Origin: Papilionanthe hookeriana x Papilionanthe teres
Lineage: Eukaryota; Streptophyta; Magnoliopsida; Asparagales; Orchidaceae
Length of the DNA stretch: 64,000 nt
Reading direction: 5' to 3'
Assembly (NCBI GenBank): GCA_022702705.1
Contig: CM040424.1
Coordinates: 142,977,165-143,041,164, forward strand
Both the position numbers and the translations under genes were made by a program. The notes under the pieces are model-generated. The model saw nothing but the letters and a program-made list of their open reading frames with translations. It searched no databases and had not been told where the DNA came from. Shown here piece after piece: positions 34,937-47,300 of the stretch. Each line of letters starts with the position of its first letter. Position 1 is the stretch's first letter.

Positions 34937-35631
34937 GTGGTTAGAAAAGAGAAAGATGCTATGAGAGAAATAAAGGAAACTAAAAGACCTGAAGAACATG
35001 TTTCTAAGGATCTGGAAGAATTAATATCTCCAACTAAAATCAGTTTGGAAAGACCACCACCTCCATTTCCTCAAAGACCTAGACAACATGAGTTGGATAA
35101 AAAATTTTTAAATTTCATGAATGTACTTAATAAGTTAATGATAAATATTGCTTTCACTGAGCTTTGGAACAGATGTCAAGTTATGCAAAGTTTATGAAGG
35201 ATATATTAAACAAGAAAAGGAAATTTTGGGATTACGAGATAATTGCACTAAGTGAGGAGTGCAGCGCTATACTTCAGAAAAATTTTCCTCGAAAACTTAA
35301 ATATCCTTGTAGATTTACAATTCCTTATGCAATTGGAGAAACATTATGTGGAAAAGCTTTATGTAATTTAGGAATGAGCATTAATATGATGCCTCTATCT
35401 ATATTTAGAAGGTTAGGTTTAGTTGATATTTCTCCCACTACTGTAACCCTTCTGTTAGCTGATCGATATATCATTTATCCAAAAGGAGTTATAGAAGACA
35501 TGCTTGTTAAAGTGGATAAATTTATCTTTCCTTTGGACTTTATTGTATTAGATATGGAGGAAGATAAAGAAATTCCAATTATTTTAGGGAGACCTTTCCT
35601 TGTTACTGGACAAGCTATGATAGATGTGTAA
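34937..35631 (+). pseudogene. Aspartic protease region of element A
   Basis: The first frame (34937-35197) carries the Pro-rich PPPPFPQRPRQHELDKKFLNF connector. A frameshift near 35165 leads into 35164-35631, with a YAKFMKDILNKKRK block, ECSAILQ, FTIPYAIG, and the retropepsin site. The site reads LCNLGMSINMMP where C2 reads LCDLGASINLMP: the catalytic Asp is Asn and the following small residue is Met. The flap LGRPFLVTGQAMIDV is intact. With Asn the protease cannot work, so gag could not be matured by this copy. Confidence 0.85.
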
Positions 35632-35640
35632 AAATGAGAG

Positions 35641-36657
35641 TTGATTATGAATATTAATGACCATGAAGTTATTTTTGATGTATTAAAGACTATGAAATAT
35701 TCAGCTGAGAGAAAAGATGATGATTATTTTTGGATAGATGAAATTGATTATCTATGTAAAGACCATTTCCAAGAAAGTTTTGAGAGTAAGTTAACAAATG
35801 CGAATGAAATAGACTTTCATGATGATTTGAAAAGGTTATTTAAAGAAAACTGTATGTATGTTGAGGAGAGGTGTGAATTGATGGACGCTACCAAAAATAG
35901 TAAACTTTTAATTCCATCTATTGAAAAATCTCATGAACTTAAGATGGATGTAGCCCATACAATTTTAAAGCCTATCTATTTAGGGAATTCATCTACACAA
36001 CCAGTCTTTATATCTTTAGATGCAAATCAATCACAAGAAAAACTTGAATTGAATGATGAACAAGATAAAATTATTGAACTAGGACTTGGAAGAGAATTTG
36101 AGGATAAATTTCAAAATAACTTTGAGTTGAGAAAAGATGATAAGGCTATTGAAAGACCATTGGAAGAAATTCCTAAGGAATTAGAAGAACCTATTTCCTC
36201 ATCTAAGATAGATCCTTCATCATTTAATAGTTATAAAGGAGAAGAATTAGAAGATAACTTGAATCATAAGAGTGACATTGAAGAATTTAATCCTGAATCT
36301 GAATTATCTAAAGAGAACCTGATCCAAAATTTGGGAGATATTGAAGTATCTTATAAAGATCCATTTCTTATAAATTTCAAGGATGATATTAATATGCGAA
36401 TTGAGAAAATCAATAGAAGAATGTTGGATCTAGAAAGAAATATGAGGAACAATGATATAAATCCAACTGAAAATGAAGAGCTGAATAAAAAATTAAAATT
36501 TGAGGATTTTGTAGGAATCCTTGGATCCGAAAATGATTGGGCAATTGATCGAGGATTACTTAATTGGAATTTTGATCCAAGTGGAATCATTTGTCGGGCT
36601 AACGACGTTAAACCAAGCGCTTTATGGGAGGAAAACCATAGTTATCAGTGTGCTTGA
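35641..36657 (+). CDS. 338-codon acidic linker ORF of element A, fused to a novel C-terminus
   Basis: Follows the protease after one stop. Its start (NDHEVIFDVLKTMKYS...DDDYFWIDEIDYL) is the segment that links protease to reverse transcriptase in this lineage. But no RT follows. The chain is acidic, Glu/Asp/Lys-rich, likely coiled coil in RIEKINRRMLDLERNMRN, and ends in a non-acidic tail (NDWAIDRGLLNWNFDPSGII) I do not recognise. The frame is intact over 1 kb in an element otherwise full of stops. It may be a rearranged remnant; the tail could come from captured or 3' element sequence. Confidence 0.6.
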   Translation: MIMNINDHEVIFDVLKTMKYSAERKDDDYFWIDEIDYLCKDHFQESFESKLTNANEIDFHDDLKRLFKENCMYVEERCELMDATKNSKLLIPSIEKSHELKMDVAHTILKPIYLGNSSTQPVFISLDANQSQEKLELNDEQDKIIELGLGREFEDKFQNNFELRKDDKAIERPLEEIPKELEEPISSSKIDPSSFNSYKGEELEDNLNHKSDIEEFNPESELSKENLIQNLGDIEVSYKDPFLINFKDDINMRIEKINRRMLDLERNMRNNDINPTENEELNKKLKFEDFVGILGSENDWAIDRGLLNWNFDPSGIICRANDVKPSALWEENHSYQCA

Positions 36658-38704
36658 GAGTCATGATTGTTAGTGTTGTATTGTGTTTGATTTAGAGTGG
36701 ATAGACTTGATCTTTATGTGTCATTAAGGATTGATAAGTTTGATTGTTAATTGGTAGATATTTGGATTATTAGTGCTTTGATCTGATCTCTTTCTGTGTC
36801 TTGAGGGAGGTGATTCCTTAACTTCTTATTATGGCTAGACTTGATCTCTTGTAGTAGTTGGATTAAAAAGTCCACTGTGACTTGGGTCTCACACAGACTT
36901 GAGTTTTACAAGAGAAAACATGAATTTCAGACATTGATAGTTCCATTTTAATTTGTTACTTCCTTTCTCTAACATTGATTTCATTTGATAGGAGTCATGA
37001 ACATATTTGATGAATAAAATTAGGATGATCTTACACTACTATTTATAACTGTTAGAGGTGCTTAATTATGAGGATTAGATGATGCCTGAGATTGGTGCCT
37101 AAGAACTAATTTGTCAGGGATAATCTTATCTTTAGATTATAATCTATAAAACCATTTAAAATGTACCTAATTTACTAGTGTAGTGATTTCTTTAGAAATT
37201 GGAAGTAAATCAGTGAGATGTGATGAGTTAAAGGATGAATTGACCTCATTTATCTTATGTGTGTTTATGTTTGTGTTACAACTTTATTTTAGTCTTGAAG
37301 AACATTTTTATATTCCCTTGTTGATACATGCTATGCTACTTAGACTTTGGTTTAGTTAATTTCATTTTGGCATGATTAGTTTCGATTTACTTTCTGCTGC
37401 ATATTGTTCTATCCAAATGAATACTTGTAAATGGTTTTGATAGACATTTGTGGTAGATAGAATTTCTAAATTGTTTTCTTTGTGCTTATATTTTCTGTAC
37501 TGAATGCTATATATGTTAAAAATTAAGTTTGGGGGTAGGAAGAAAAATAAAATTTTAATGTGAAAATACTTTCTTTTAGTGTAATTTTATTACAAGCATG
37601 TTTTAGGTTAGATTTACTTTCTCCTACAAACATTCTATCCTGATTATGCATGTGTATGAATTTGATAGGATGTTGTAGTAGTAAGTAGATTCAAACTTTA
37701 TTTTTTTTCTTCCTACAACATTTTATGGAATTAATTGCAAAATATTTTAAAATTTAAATTTAGGGGGAAGAAAAATTTTTAAAATTTAACTTTATTTCTC
37801 CTCGGTAGCCTATATATTAATTTGATATCACTTTTAAAACGACTTGTGGTATGTGGTGTTACCTTTAGGTTACTATAATTTTTATTTTAGGAATGTTTGA
37901 AAAATAACTTAGTTGAAATCCTATGTGAAGAAACTGTTCTAGAATTAAGATATTTTGTAGGAAACATTGGAAAAATGATTTTTCTATTTATGGTAGAAAG
38001 GAGTTAAATATTTAAAAAAGCTAAAATTCTTAGATTTATACTTAATGATAATTGAGCATTTATTGAAAACCTTTTTCGAACTAATACTTACACTTATAAA
38101 AAGTGAGGGAAAGTTTTGAGTTTTGGATTTTAGAGAGAGGATAGTGAAATTCAAAATTATTAAAGGCCTATCCAGATATAGTAATCCTCACATAAAAAAA
38201 AGGTAAAAAAAAGGGGATTAAAAAATGATCCCAAAAAAAAGAGAAAAAGGGGATTGAAAATGACCCCGAAAAAAGAAATAAGAAAAGAAAATAAGTGAGG
38301 AGAAGCTTGAGGAGAAGCTGAATCAAAAATTGGTTTCACTTGAATCTTTTTAAATGAGAAGACTTAAAAAAATTCTAAGCTTATTCTTATTTCAAAAGTT
38401 ATTGATTAAATAGGTATAGATAAGGAGCTTAAATTCCACTTTTATACTTTCTATGAATCTTTAGTTTGACAATTTTCAATAACTTTTGAAGTAAATAGAA
38501 AATCAAGATTCCTAAGTTGAATATGAGATATTCTTACACTCTAGTCCTAGGTTGATTTGTTAGAATTTCTTCTATGTTATACTATATTATTTCTGAGATA
38601 CAATTATAGGAAACTCTACTAAAACCCACAACCACAAATCAACATATTTTATTTTAAAGTTATAGTATTACTTGAGGACAAGTAACAGTAAGTTTGGGGG
38701 ATTT
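36658..38704 (+). other. Non-coding 3' region of element A with PPT-like tracts
   Basis: Two kilobases without ORFs. G-rich polypurine-like tracts occur at 37525-37552 (AAGTTTGGGGG then AGGAAGAAAAA) and near 37755-37775. A 26-bp motif at 38166-38191 is nearly identical in C2 and is followed by A-rich sequence with GGGAT...ATCCC and GGGG...CCCC pairs (38215-38270). The ACTTGAGGACAAGTAACAG and AAGTTTGGGGGATTT block at 38670-38704 is the terminal polypurine tract. Confidence 0.75.
38690..38704 (+). other. Polypurine tract of element A
   Basis: AAGTTTGGGGGATTT directly before the 3' LTR TGACAC; C2 has TTTTGGGGGATTT in the same place. It would prime plus-strand DNA synthesis. Confidence 0.85.
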
Positions 38705-40686
38705 TGACACGCCTAAAATATATATACTTTTTACTATATCATTTTACTAATTTTTGGTGATATTACACTTTGAAAGGAAGGTATTTTGTATGTTTTTTGG
38801 TTTTAGGTACAAGAAATGGTGATTGGAGCAAAAGGAAGCAAAAAGGTGCAATTTGGAGCAAAAACGAGCAAGAAATGAAATTCTACCCTGACACCTTTCG
38901 ATAAGTCTTTCGATGCATAATCTCTTTTACACTTCTTGCATATTTTTGAATGAGATTATATTTAAAGAAAGGTTGTTTTTATGCTTATTTTGTAGGGCTA
39001 TTTGTTATGAACGCAACGCAACTGAAACGGGGCGAATCAGAGCTAAAACGGAGCCAAACGAAGCAAAACGGTGGAGCTGCACAGCAGGAAGCTCACCGAC
39101 GACGGCCTTGAGCTCACCGACGGCGGGATTTACCTGATAACACTGAAAAATACCAAAAAACCTCACCAACAGCGCCCTTAGGCCCGCCGACAGCGCCCGG
39201 GAAGATTCTAGACTGACTTTTGGCAGTTTTGGGCTGAAATTCAACGTATTTGGACGCTTTTTCGAAGGGGTGCTTAAGGGAAATCTTAGGAATTTGTCCA
39301 TACTCTTTAAAATGAGGAATATAGGTTAGAAATGTGTAGAGGAGAAAAATAAGAGAAAAAAGGAGAGGAATGTTAGGAAAATCTTGGAGAATATTTAGGA
39401 TTCTTAGATTAAGAGTAGAAATGTAGATTTCTACTCTTTTGGAGAGATTGGAGAGGAGATTTTGAGAAAATTTGTAAGGGATTGCACTGGTGGATCGACA
39501 GGAGACTTTATGGGAGAGATATTCATCTTTCTTTTAAAGGGAAAAAGCTAAGTATTGTTCTTCATTATCTTATGATCTTGTAAACACTCACATAGTGGAT
39601 TAGCTTTGGTTTAATGAAGTTTCCATTGTGTTTTCTTCGTGCTTTGTGATGTATCTTTCTTACTCTTTCTTCTTCTTCGGAAATAGCGGCATAACAAAAT
39701 TATGTCATTATTTCCATTCTACTTTTCTTTTGCAATGAGCAGGATTCATGTTTAGGACATTGGGATGCTTGCTAAAAGATGTTTTAATTATAAATGTGAT
39801 GGTTTTTACTTGCACTTCATTTACAACTTGTTGTAGTGCTAAAATTCGTTGTAATTGCAATGACCCAAAAGGGCGGTGTAATTCTCAAGAAAGTGGAACC
39901 ACATTCAAATTTCATGGATGGTGAAGTTCATGGGGATTGAATGCAAATAAATAGAGAAATATAATTATTGGACGTAGAAGTGGAGATTTTAGGGTGATAG
40001 ACTAAAATCCTTAATTTGGTCCTATCGTTTGGGTCATGAAGTGTAGATTGTTAGCCCTCAGGCGAGAGGAACGTGAGAGCTCCGAAGTGAGAGCCGGTAT
40101 TCTCCCAGCATAGCCACGGATTCAGTAACCAAGCATAGTATTAGTCAATGTTCTTTATGCCTGGACCAAAGGGTAAAGAATAAGATTGCTCCTATTTGAC
40201 ACATACAATACAATATTTAATGCATCTCATTCCTATACATTATTTATTTCATTACATAAGAATAGTAGTTTTTATTACCTCAAAATTTTCCAGACCAATT
40301 CATTTGAAAAAGGGTTATCTTTAGAATTATTATTTGCACTTAATTGTAGTTACTATCTTTACATTTAACACTTGCATTTAGGAGCAGTTGTTAGATAAAA
40401 CACAATTTTAGTCGATATTCCAAACTAAGGACTATTAGTAGTAGACTAGAATTTGACTAAAGACCTCTTACTTCAGTTCCTCGTGAGATTGATACTGGTG
40501 TTTTTAAAGAAAACTCTATATTACTTGACACGATACGTATACTTGCGTAGTACCCCTAGTGTGTAAAATATTTTCCAATTTTTATATCATTTAAGATTTT
40601 TTCACACTAGCCGCTATTAATAAATCAGGTCAAGTTTTTTGCCACCTTTTGGAAGTTAATTTATTGCGTAATTGCTGGTCGGGTCA
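38705..40686 (+). repeat. 3' LTR of element A
   Basis: 1,982 bp, TGACAC...GGGTCA, followed by TCTAG. It matches the 5' LTR throughout; differences are mostly transitions plus a few short indels (for example a loss near 39828 and near 39488). GC boxes lie at 39089-39202. Confidence 0.93.
40055..40107 (+). other. Conserved two-hairpin block in A 3' LTR
   Basis: Hairpin 1 CCCTC-AGGC-GAGAG (one mismatch) and hairpin 2 TGAGAG/CTCCCA (one mismatch). Weakened relative to the 5' LTR, as expected of a dead copy drifting. Confidence 0.55.
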
Positions 40687-41308
40687 TCTAGTCTCTCTTT
40701 TATAATATTTTAGGGTCTAGCCACAGGACTCTCCTAGTGTCTTTCTTAGAAGACTAGTCTTAGGAACCCTCCCCATTAGAAATTCAGACTTTTTTTTTCA
40801 CTTCACTAGGAGTTTTCATGTACTTAAGGCCTAACCTCCAGCTTTTGTGAGGAAAAGACCAAGCATAGGGAAGCCCAGAGGAAGTCTCCTATAAGTGGTC
40901 ATACCTTAGGATTTACCCTGGGAGGTCTAGAGCTTGCACAATACACACAATTTACACTCACAACCCTAAACAAAACACATCCTACCCTGATCCCCTACTC
41001 TTTGGAAACTCATGTGCGTGGTTTTTCCAAGCTTTTAGCCCCAAGCTAAGATTTCGTTAGTACCAGCACATAGAAGACCAAATGAGGGTTGTCATTGGTA
41101 CATGACTCAACCTAAACAATCCCTTCCCTTGCCCCTAAATCTACTCAAAATACACCTAAACCTTAAAATCCACCCAAAATTTCCAAAATTACCCAAATTA
41201 CCTGTTTTTCTCCAAAAATTAATTCAGAATATTCCTCACCAATAAAATCGACCAATTTGACCAAAATTTTCAAAATAACGCCAAAAATTACAAAATTACT
41301 AAAATACC

Positions 41309-43029
41309 TGACACAATGAAAATATGTTAAGATTTTCATGCTTAGTTTATATTGATTTTGATGATATTGAACTTTGAAGAAGGGTATCTTTGATGATTTG
41401 TTGCAGATATAAAGATTTAAGGACATTGGAGCAAAAATATGCAAAAAGGAGCGAATTTGGAGAAAAAGTGACCAAAATTATGAAAATTTAATTTAGGGCG
41501 CCGATGGTGAGGTCGATGGCACTGATGGTTTGTTTTTCTAAGAGTTCAAAATATATTACAAGGGAGCCTGCCAACGGAGATGATCAAGGTCGCTGACAGC
41601 GGGGCTTATGCAGAAGGGTCCAAGGGTAAGTATTCTAGAAGGCCGCCGACGGCGAGCTAGAGGCTGCCGACGGCGAGATCGACGGTTCTCTCACAAGGTG
41701 CATTGAATGTGGATGATTTTTAAAGGGATGCTTGGAAATCTCTTGGAAACTCTTTAACTATTTTAAAAGGAACAATTTGGGGCCGAAAAAAGGGTCCACT
41801 AGCGTTCATGTGTGTTCACCACGTTTCTATCTAATCCATTAGAGAGTCAAGTGTGTGAGTCCAGTAAGTCCAATAGAGTTTCTAGAGTGTTAATTAGTGA
41901 GTTAAGATAGTGATATTTGTGAAGAATTCTTAGAGAGATTATAAGAGTGGAAGGGAAGTGAGAGATTCCTTCCTCATTGTCGTTTCGAAGGAGAATTCTG
42001 CGTACTGTAAAGAAAGGAAGAAATTCAGAGAAACTTCAAGGAGTTTTCTTGGGGAGGAGTTTAAGATAAGTTGTATTTACTTATTTTAGTTTGTAGAACT
42101 TTGCCTTTTATATATGAAATCCAAGTTTTATTGTATCCTCTCCATGAAATCTGAGAAGTTTTTCTATCTTTCTCTTTGTTTTGATATTTTTGTGAAATGG
42201 TAAATTGAATTCGTCTGCCAAGAAAGTTATAAAAAATGTTGTGATACTCTTTTACTAAAATCTTAATTTACTTTCAATCTGGCCAATTATTAGTTAAAAT
42301 ATGTTGAATTTAACAACTAAAGTAAAGATTACATCCGAGATTCAGGGATATCACAAATCCTTAGAAGTAGGGTGCAAATAAATACAGATATAATATTCAT
42401 CGGGCGTAGAATTGGTGATTTTAGAGTGACAGGCTAAAATCCTCAATTCGGTCCTATCGTTTGGGTGCTGAAGTGTAGATGTTAGCCCTCAGGCGAGGGG
42501 AACGTGGGAGCTCCGAAGTGAGAGCCGGTATCCTCCCAGCCTAGCCGTAGATTCAGTAACCAAGCATAGGATTAGTTAATGTTTTTTATGCTTGGACCAA
42601 AGGGTAAAGAATATGTATGTTCCTATTTGGCACAACACCGTTTTAACTAATTGTAATTAACCATTCACTTAAATTTTTTAACAATGGAGAAAGATTCTTG
42701 CTTATATATTTGAACTTCACTTTATTGGTAGAATTAGTTATTAGTTAATAGAACTAGTTTACTAAAACTCCATATTATTGTCGATTACATATTAGTGACA
42801 GATAGACAATTTCAAATTCTAAGTTGTGATTCTGAATTGGTTTCTAAAATCTTAGTTCGTAGCCTCTAAAATATTCCCTGTGGGATCAATATCCAAAACT
42901 CCACTATAGCCATGTATTACTTGAGCGATACATATACTTGCGTTGAATAGTAACTCTGTGATTAAATAATATATTATATACTTGTTATAAGAAATTAAAA
43001 CTAAGCTAAAAGCGCGGAGCCGGTTTAGT
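41309..43029 (+). mobile_element. C3: solo LTR of the C family (1.72 kb) inside B3
   Basis: TGACACAATGAAAATATGTTAAG at the start matches the C2 LTR start. It contains GC boxes at 41496-41690 and the two-hairpin block, and its tail (TATTACTTGAGCGATACATATACTTGCG) equals that of C2. B3 sequence abuts both ends: B1 reads AAAATACCCCTCTCGCC across this point. Flanks ATACC (41304-41308) and ATCCC (43030-43034) differ at one base. The last ~30 bp are diverged, so the 3' edge is good to a few bases. Confidence 0.8.
42486..42538 (+). other. Conserved two-hairpin block in C3
   Basis: Perfect version: CCCTC-AGGC-GAGGG (42486-42499) and TGGGAG/CTCCCA (42505-42510 with 42533-42538) around CTC-CGAAGT-GAG. 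Confidence 0.65.
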
Positions 43030-44308
43030 ATCCCTCCTAGCCTAAAAATCCAAAAATTCTGAAATATTCCCAAAACCTCCCAAATATTCCCAATTTCATT
43101 TTTCTCAACTACCACATGACCCAATTTGACCAATTTAGCCCAATTTAACCAAAGGCCCCAATTAGACTCATTTAACCCAAAGTGCCCAAATTAAGCTCAA
43201 TGTCCACCAAATTGTCCCCAATCTTGCCCAATTTCAAGTCCAAACTGTAATTCAACCATCTCTAACCTCAATTCAAACAAAATCCAAGCCCAATTTGATC
43301 CACATTTGGACCCAATTCCAACCTAACCTCAAAACCCCCAATTTCGTCTAAGTGACACAAGTCCCCTAATTTGAACCCAATGTCAATCAATTCTCTCCCA
43401 ACCAATGTTGTAAAATCTTCATAACACTCCTTGAAACAAAATTGAACTGTCAATTGCCCCCAATTTGTGTCTAAGCCGTACCCAAGCCCAACTTAGCCAA
43501 ATTTCCTAATTTTTTGACCCTAATGTGCCATATACCCAAAATCCCTCAATTTGAGTGCCCTAACCCTAAAATTTCCACCTATTTAATGTTGGGAACTCTT
43601 AACATCCCACTAGACCATTTGGAATCTTGAATTGGCCTTGGACCCAACCCTAGCATAACCTAAACTCAAGCTAACCCAACATGCCCCAAATTGACCAAAA
43701 TCCCAAATTAATCCAAATTGAACCCCCAAACCAATTCAAAACCACTTCAATCCCTTCCCAAACCCTTTGTGACAATCATTTCCACCAAATTGCTTAATCA
43801 ATTGGGTCCAAACTAAGCTTAAACCCAAAGCTACCCCAACCTTGAATCCAAATGCCCAAAATTAGACCCTTGACCCAATGCTACCTAAATTAAACCAAAT
43901 TGACCAAATTGGCTCCACCACAGCCTACATTGGGACCCCAAGGACCAGCCAAAACCCAATAAAATCAAGCTAATTGAGACATAGATCAAAGGTCCTTCAC
44001 TTAAGTCAACTTTCCTCACCTTTTGGCTAAACCATTACTCCAAGCAAACTACTCATCATGACAGCCCATTAAGCATCATTTAAACCTTTGTTACCTCCCA
44101 TCAGCCTGCCAGCCACCTTCCCTGTCCTTGCCAGCTGTCCTAGCCACCGGAATGGCTCACCTCGAGCACCCCCATACCCCTTAAAACTCAAAATTGAGCT
44201 TTTTCAGTGAAGCATCCCCTCAGTGATCAATGGCACTACTCAGCCCTCACCCTAAGCAGCCTAAAGCACCTAAAAGCTAAGCCGTGAGCTCAGCCAAATG
44301 GCCATGGC

Positions 44309-44316
44309 TATAAAAG
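44309..44316 (+). promoter_or_regulatory. TATA box of family B copy B3
   Basis: TATAAAAG directly after GGCCATGGC; the CCATGGC-TATA arrangement recurs in B5. Confidence 0.6.
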
Positions 44317-47300
44317 CCACCCTTCACAGAAAAAATCCATGTGCTGAAAATATCATAAGAAAACTCTGCCAAAACCTTACCAGAGCTTCTCCAAACCTCC
44401 CAAAGCACATTCCAACCATCTTCCCACTCTGATTCCCCCTGCCTCAGAGCAATTTATCCACTAAAATCTTAGCTGGAACTAGGACAAACATCATCAAACT
44501 AAAATTAATTGCACCCACACCTTCATAGCACTGTGAGAAGAAGATCCCCCATCAAAGCTACATCACAGAGAGCCTCTGCATCAGACTTTAATCAATAACT
44601 GAAATCAGATCTGGTTAAACATGGGTCTATAAATTTCACCAGGGTAAAAGACTTCATCTGGAGGTTCGTTGGGACCATTTGAAGCTACCAAAACCATCGG
44701 ATTGGAGCCTCCCCTCTCAGATTAAGGTATTGAACTCATTCTTCTTCCCAAGCTTATTCTGATCCTATACATGAGTAGACCATATTTCATACCATATAAA
44801 CCATATGGATAGGTTCCTCTAGGCCAGATGAAGCTCTAGGAACAAATCCCATGCGATTTGGTTGAGTCTAGCTCGAGTTCTTAGGTCTAGAAGATGGAGG
44901 GCTCACGGTTAGACCAAGTGAAGACAATGACTAGAAGCTGTCAGATTGCACGTGTATTGAATGGAGGTTTGAGATGGAGTTGGGCGGAGATCGAATGCAT
45001 AAAGCACAGCCGCATGGACGTCCAATCAGATGGAGGCATCAAAGAGAAGCACACCACGTGGTCTTTTGGAGCTACCGAGGATGTGGTGGTGTCACGTGGT
45101 TTAAATAGGAAATTAATGATATTTTGAATTATTTAAATCAATCCAACTTCAAAAATCTATAACTTGGTGTAGAAAGATCATAAAAATACAAGAAAAATAT
45201 CTTAGTGCTCAATGAATAGAGGAGAATAATGTGAAAATAATTTGAAGTTTATTTAATGTATGTTTTATCCTTAATTAATTAAATACTATTTGGAGTCTTT
45301 TAATTCTCCATGGGCTTAGACATTTCACCATAACTTAGATTTTGGTATGTTGTTGCCTCTGTCTTAGGGAATCTCCCCTGATTTCTCTAAACTCAGAAGG
45401 AACCTATAGACAGAGATATCTATTTTTCAAGTTATTGTTTCGTTTTGAAAAAATAATTATAATAAATAAAATATTAATTAGAAAAATTCAAGATAAATTT
45501 TGGTAGGTTGCTTCTGACGTTAGGACCCTAGGAAAAATAAAAGCTTGGTTTAAATCATTAAATACAACCCTAATGGTAATTAAAGCCTAAAATTAATTAA
45601 AAATAAAGTGGATTACATATAAATGAAAATAATTTTTTTTGGTTCTCCACTGTAATTAAAGGTCAGAAAGACTCCCCATAAAATTTTCAAACCAAATGGA
45701 GTTAATTCAAATACCTAAATGAATTTTTTAAGCTAAATGAATTTTGGAAATTAAACAAGTATAATAAATAAAATACACTTCAAAAATTCACCAAATTAAT
45801 TTTGGGAGTTCTCTGTGATTAAAGGAGTCTTAAAAAAATAAAAGTGTAATTAAAATAAAATCATCATTTTAAGCATTATTTTAATATTTAATTAATTAAA
45901 AATTTAATAAAATCATAAAATTAATAAAATAGTTTAAGAAATTCTAAATTTCCTCCTAAGCACTTAGGAATAATTGGTATATATTTCCTAACTTTTTAAG
46001 TGAAGATATTAATTTTTAAAGGGTTAGAATCAATTTTGAAAGGCTAAAATGGAATTTCCTTAAATTTTCACTAAAATAATTCTAATAATTAAAATAAAAT
46101 AAAAACTATGAAATTTGGTTCTCTGGGTTTCCTGACCTCATAGAGATTTATGACAAATTTAAAACTTAATTTTCAGCTTAAATAATATTTTATACTTAAT
46201 TAATACTCTTAAAATTAAAATAATTCTGTTAATTAAATTTAAGCACAAAAAATCATGAAATTTTGTCCAAGTGGTCCTCCGGTCTAGGTCTATCTTCAAT
46301 AAAAATTTCAAAGTAAAAAAATTTGTTTTAGACAAGTTATTGAATTTTCATTGAAAATCCCTATTTTTGCATAAAAATAAATGTATAAATTAAATTAAAA
46401 TTTGAAAAATCGCATTTTCTCCTCTGATGTTTTCATTAACCCATGAGTGGAGTCACATAAAAATTTTAAAGTCATTTGAGTTAAACTTAATAAATTATGA
46501 GGTGATAAGGTCTTTAGGTGCAAAAGTGTAATTTTGAAGAATTTAGCCTTAGTAAATATTTAGGCTTAACTAAAGTGGGAAAATGACAATGAATGATCTT
46601 AATTATTATGTTTGAATGATTGAAACACAAAGAGATAAATGGTAGAAACCCATATCATTTTTGTCACATTAAAAAAATAATAATAAAGTCTATAATTTAA
46701 TTAATTATTATAATTTGGAAGAGAATTAAGTTAAATGATCCTTAAGGTTAGGGGTTGATTTTGGAAGTTGGCGTTCCACTAATTTAATACCCCTACTTGA
46801 TGTTTAAATGATAATTCAATATTTTGATAAGAATCATAATCATGAAGGTCACTTAACTTTCTTTTCTAAAGACATAAATATACCCACTAAAATCTTAAGG
46901 GCCTAGTAGTGAGCTAGGCTTAATTGAAACTTTGGCTAATGAGGAGTAGAAAAGGAAGCACAGTTAATCTTAAACCACCTGTGAAACACTACAAGGCCAT
47001 CACAATTAATTAAAGTCTTTCATAAATTAAGTTTGCCACTAAAGGCACCCACTTACATAATTCCTAAGTGAAATAACAAGTAATAAATACCCTGCCTTTT
47101 GGGATGATTAAAACATTGGCTCACTGAGCATAATGATATAAAATGGATGAATCATTTCAATTATGATAAAGTTTAAATGAACTTAAGGAAGCTCAAAAGG
47201 ATTATGAAATGTTTAGGTATCTCCTAGGCCCATTTAACAAATCTTCTGAAGGCCTTGAAGGACAACTGGACCTATCATATTTATTAAATGAAGAAATCTC

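Larger units (their letters stand above)
31307..40686 (+). mobile_element. A: Athila-type LTR retrotransposon, gag-protease only (9,380 bp)
   Basis: Both ends are exact: LTRs TGACAC...GGGTCA at 31307-33299 and 38705-40686, with a perfect TCTAG duplication at 31302-31306 and 40687-40691. A tRNA-Asp-type primer site follows the 5' LTR and a G-rich polypurine tract precedes the 3' LTR. Inside are gag (two pieces), protease and a 338-codon linker ORF, then 2 kb of non-coding DNA. No reverse transcriptase, RNase H or integrase could be found, so it would need enzymes in trans. The LTRs look about 90% identical over the stretch I compared, so insertion is not recent. It lies inside B3. Confidence 0.93.

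Noticed and set aside
44894..45127. 77-codon ORF in B3 as a gene
   Set aside because: Located in the family B leader block; no agreement with the B1 or B5 frames and no codon-level conservation seen.
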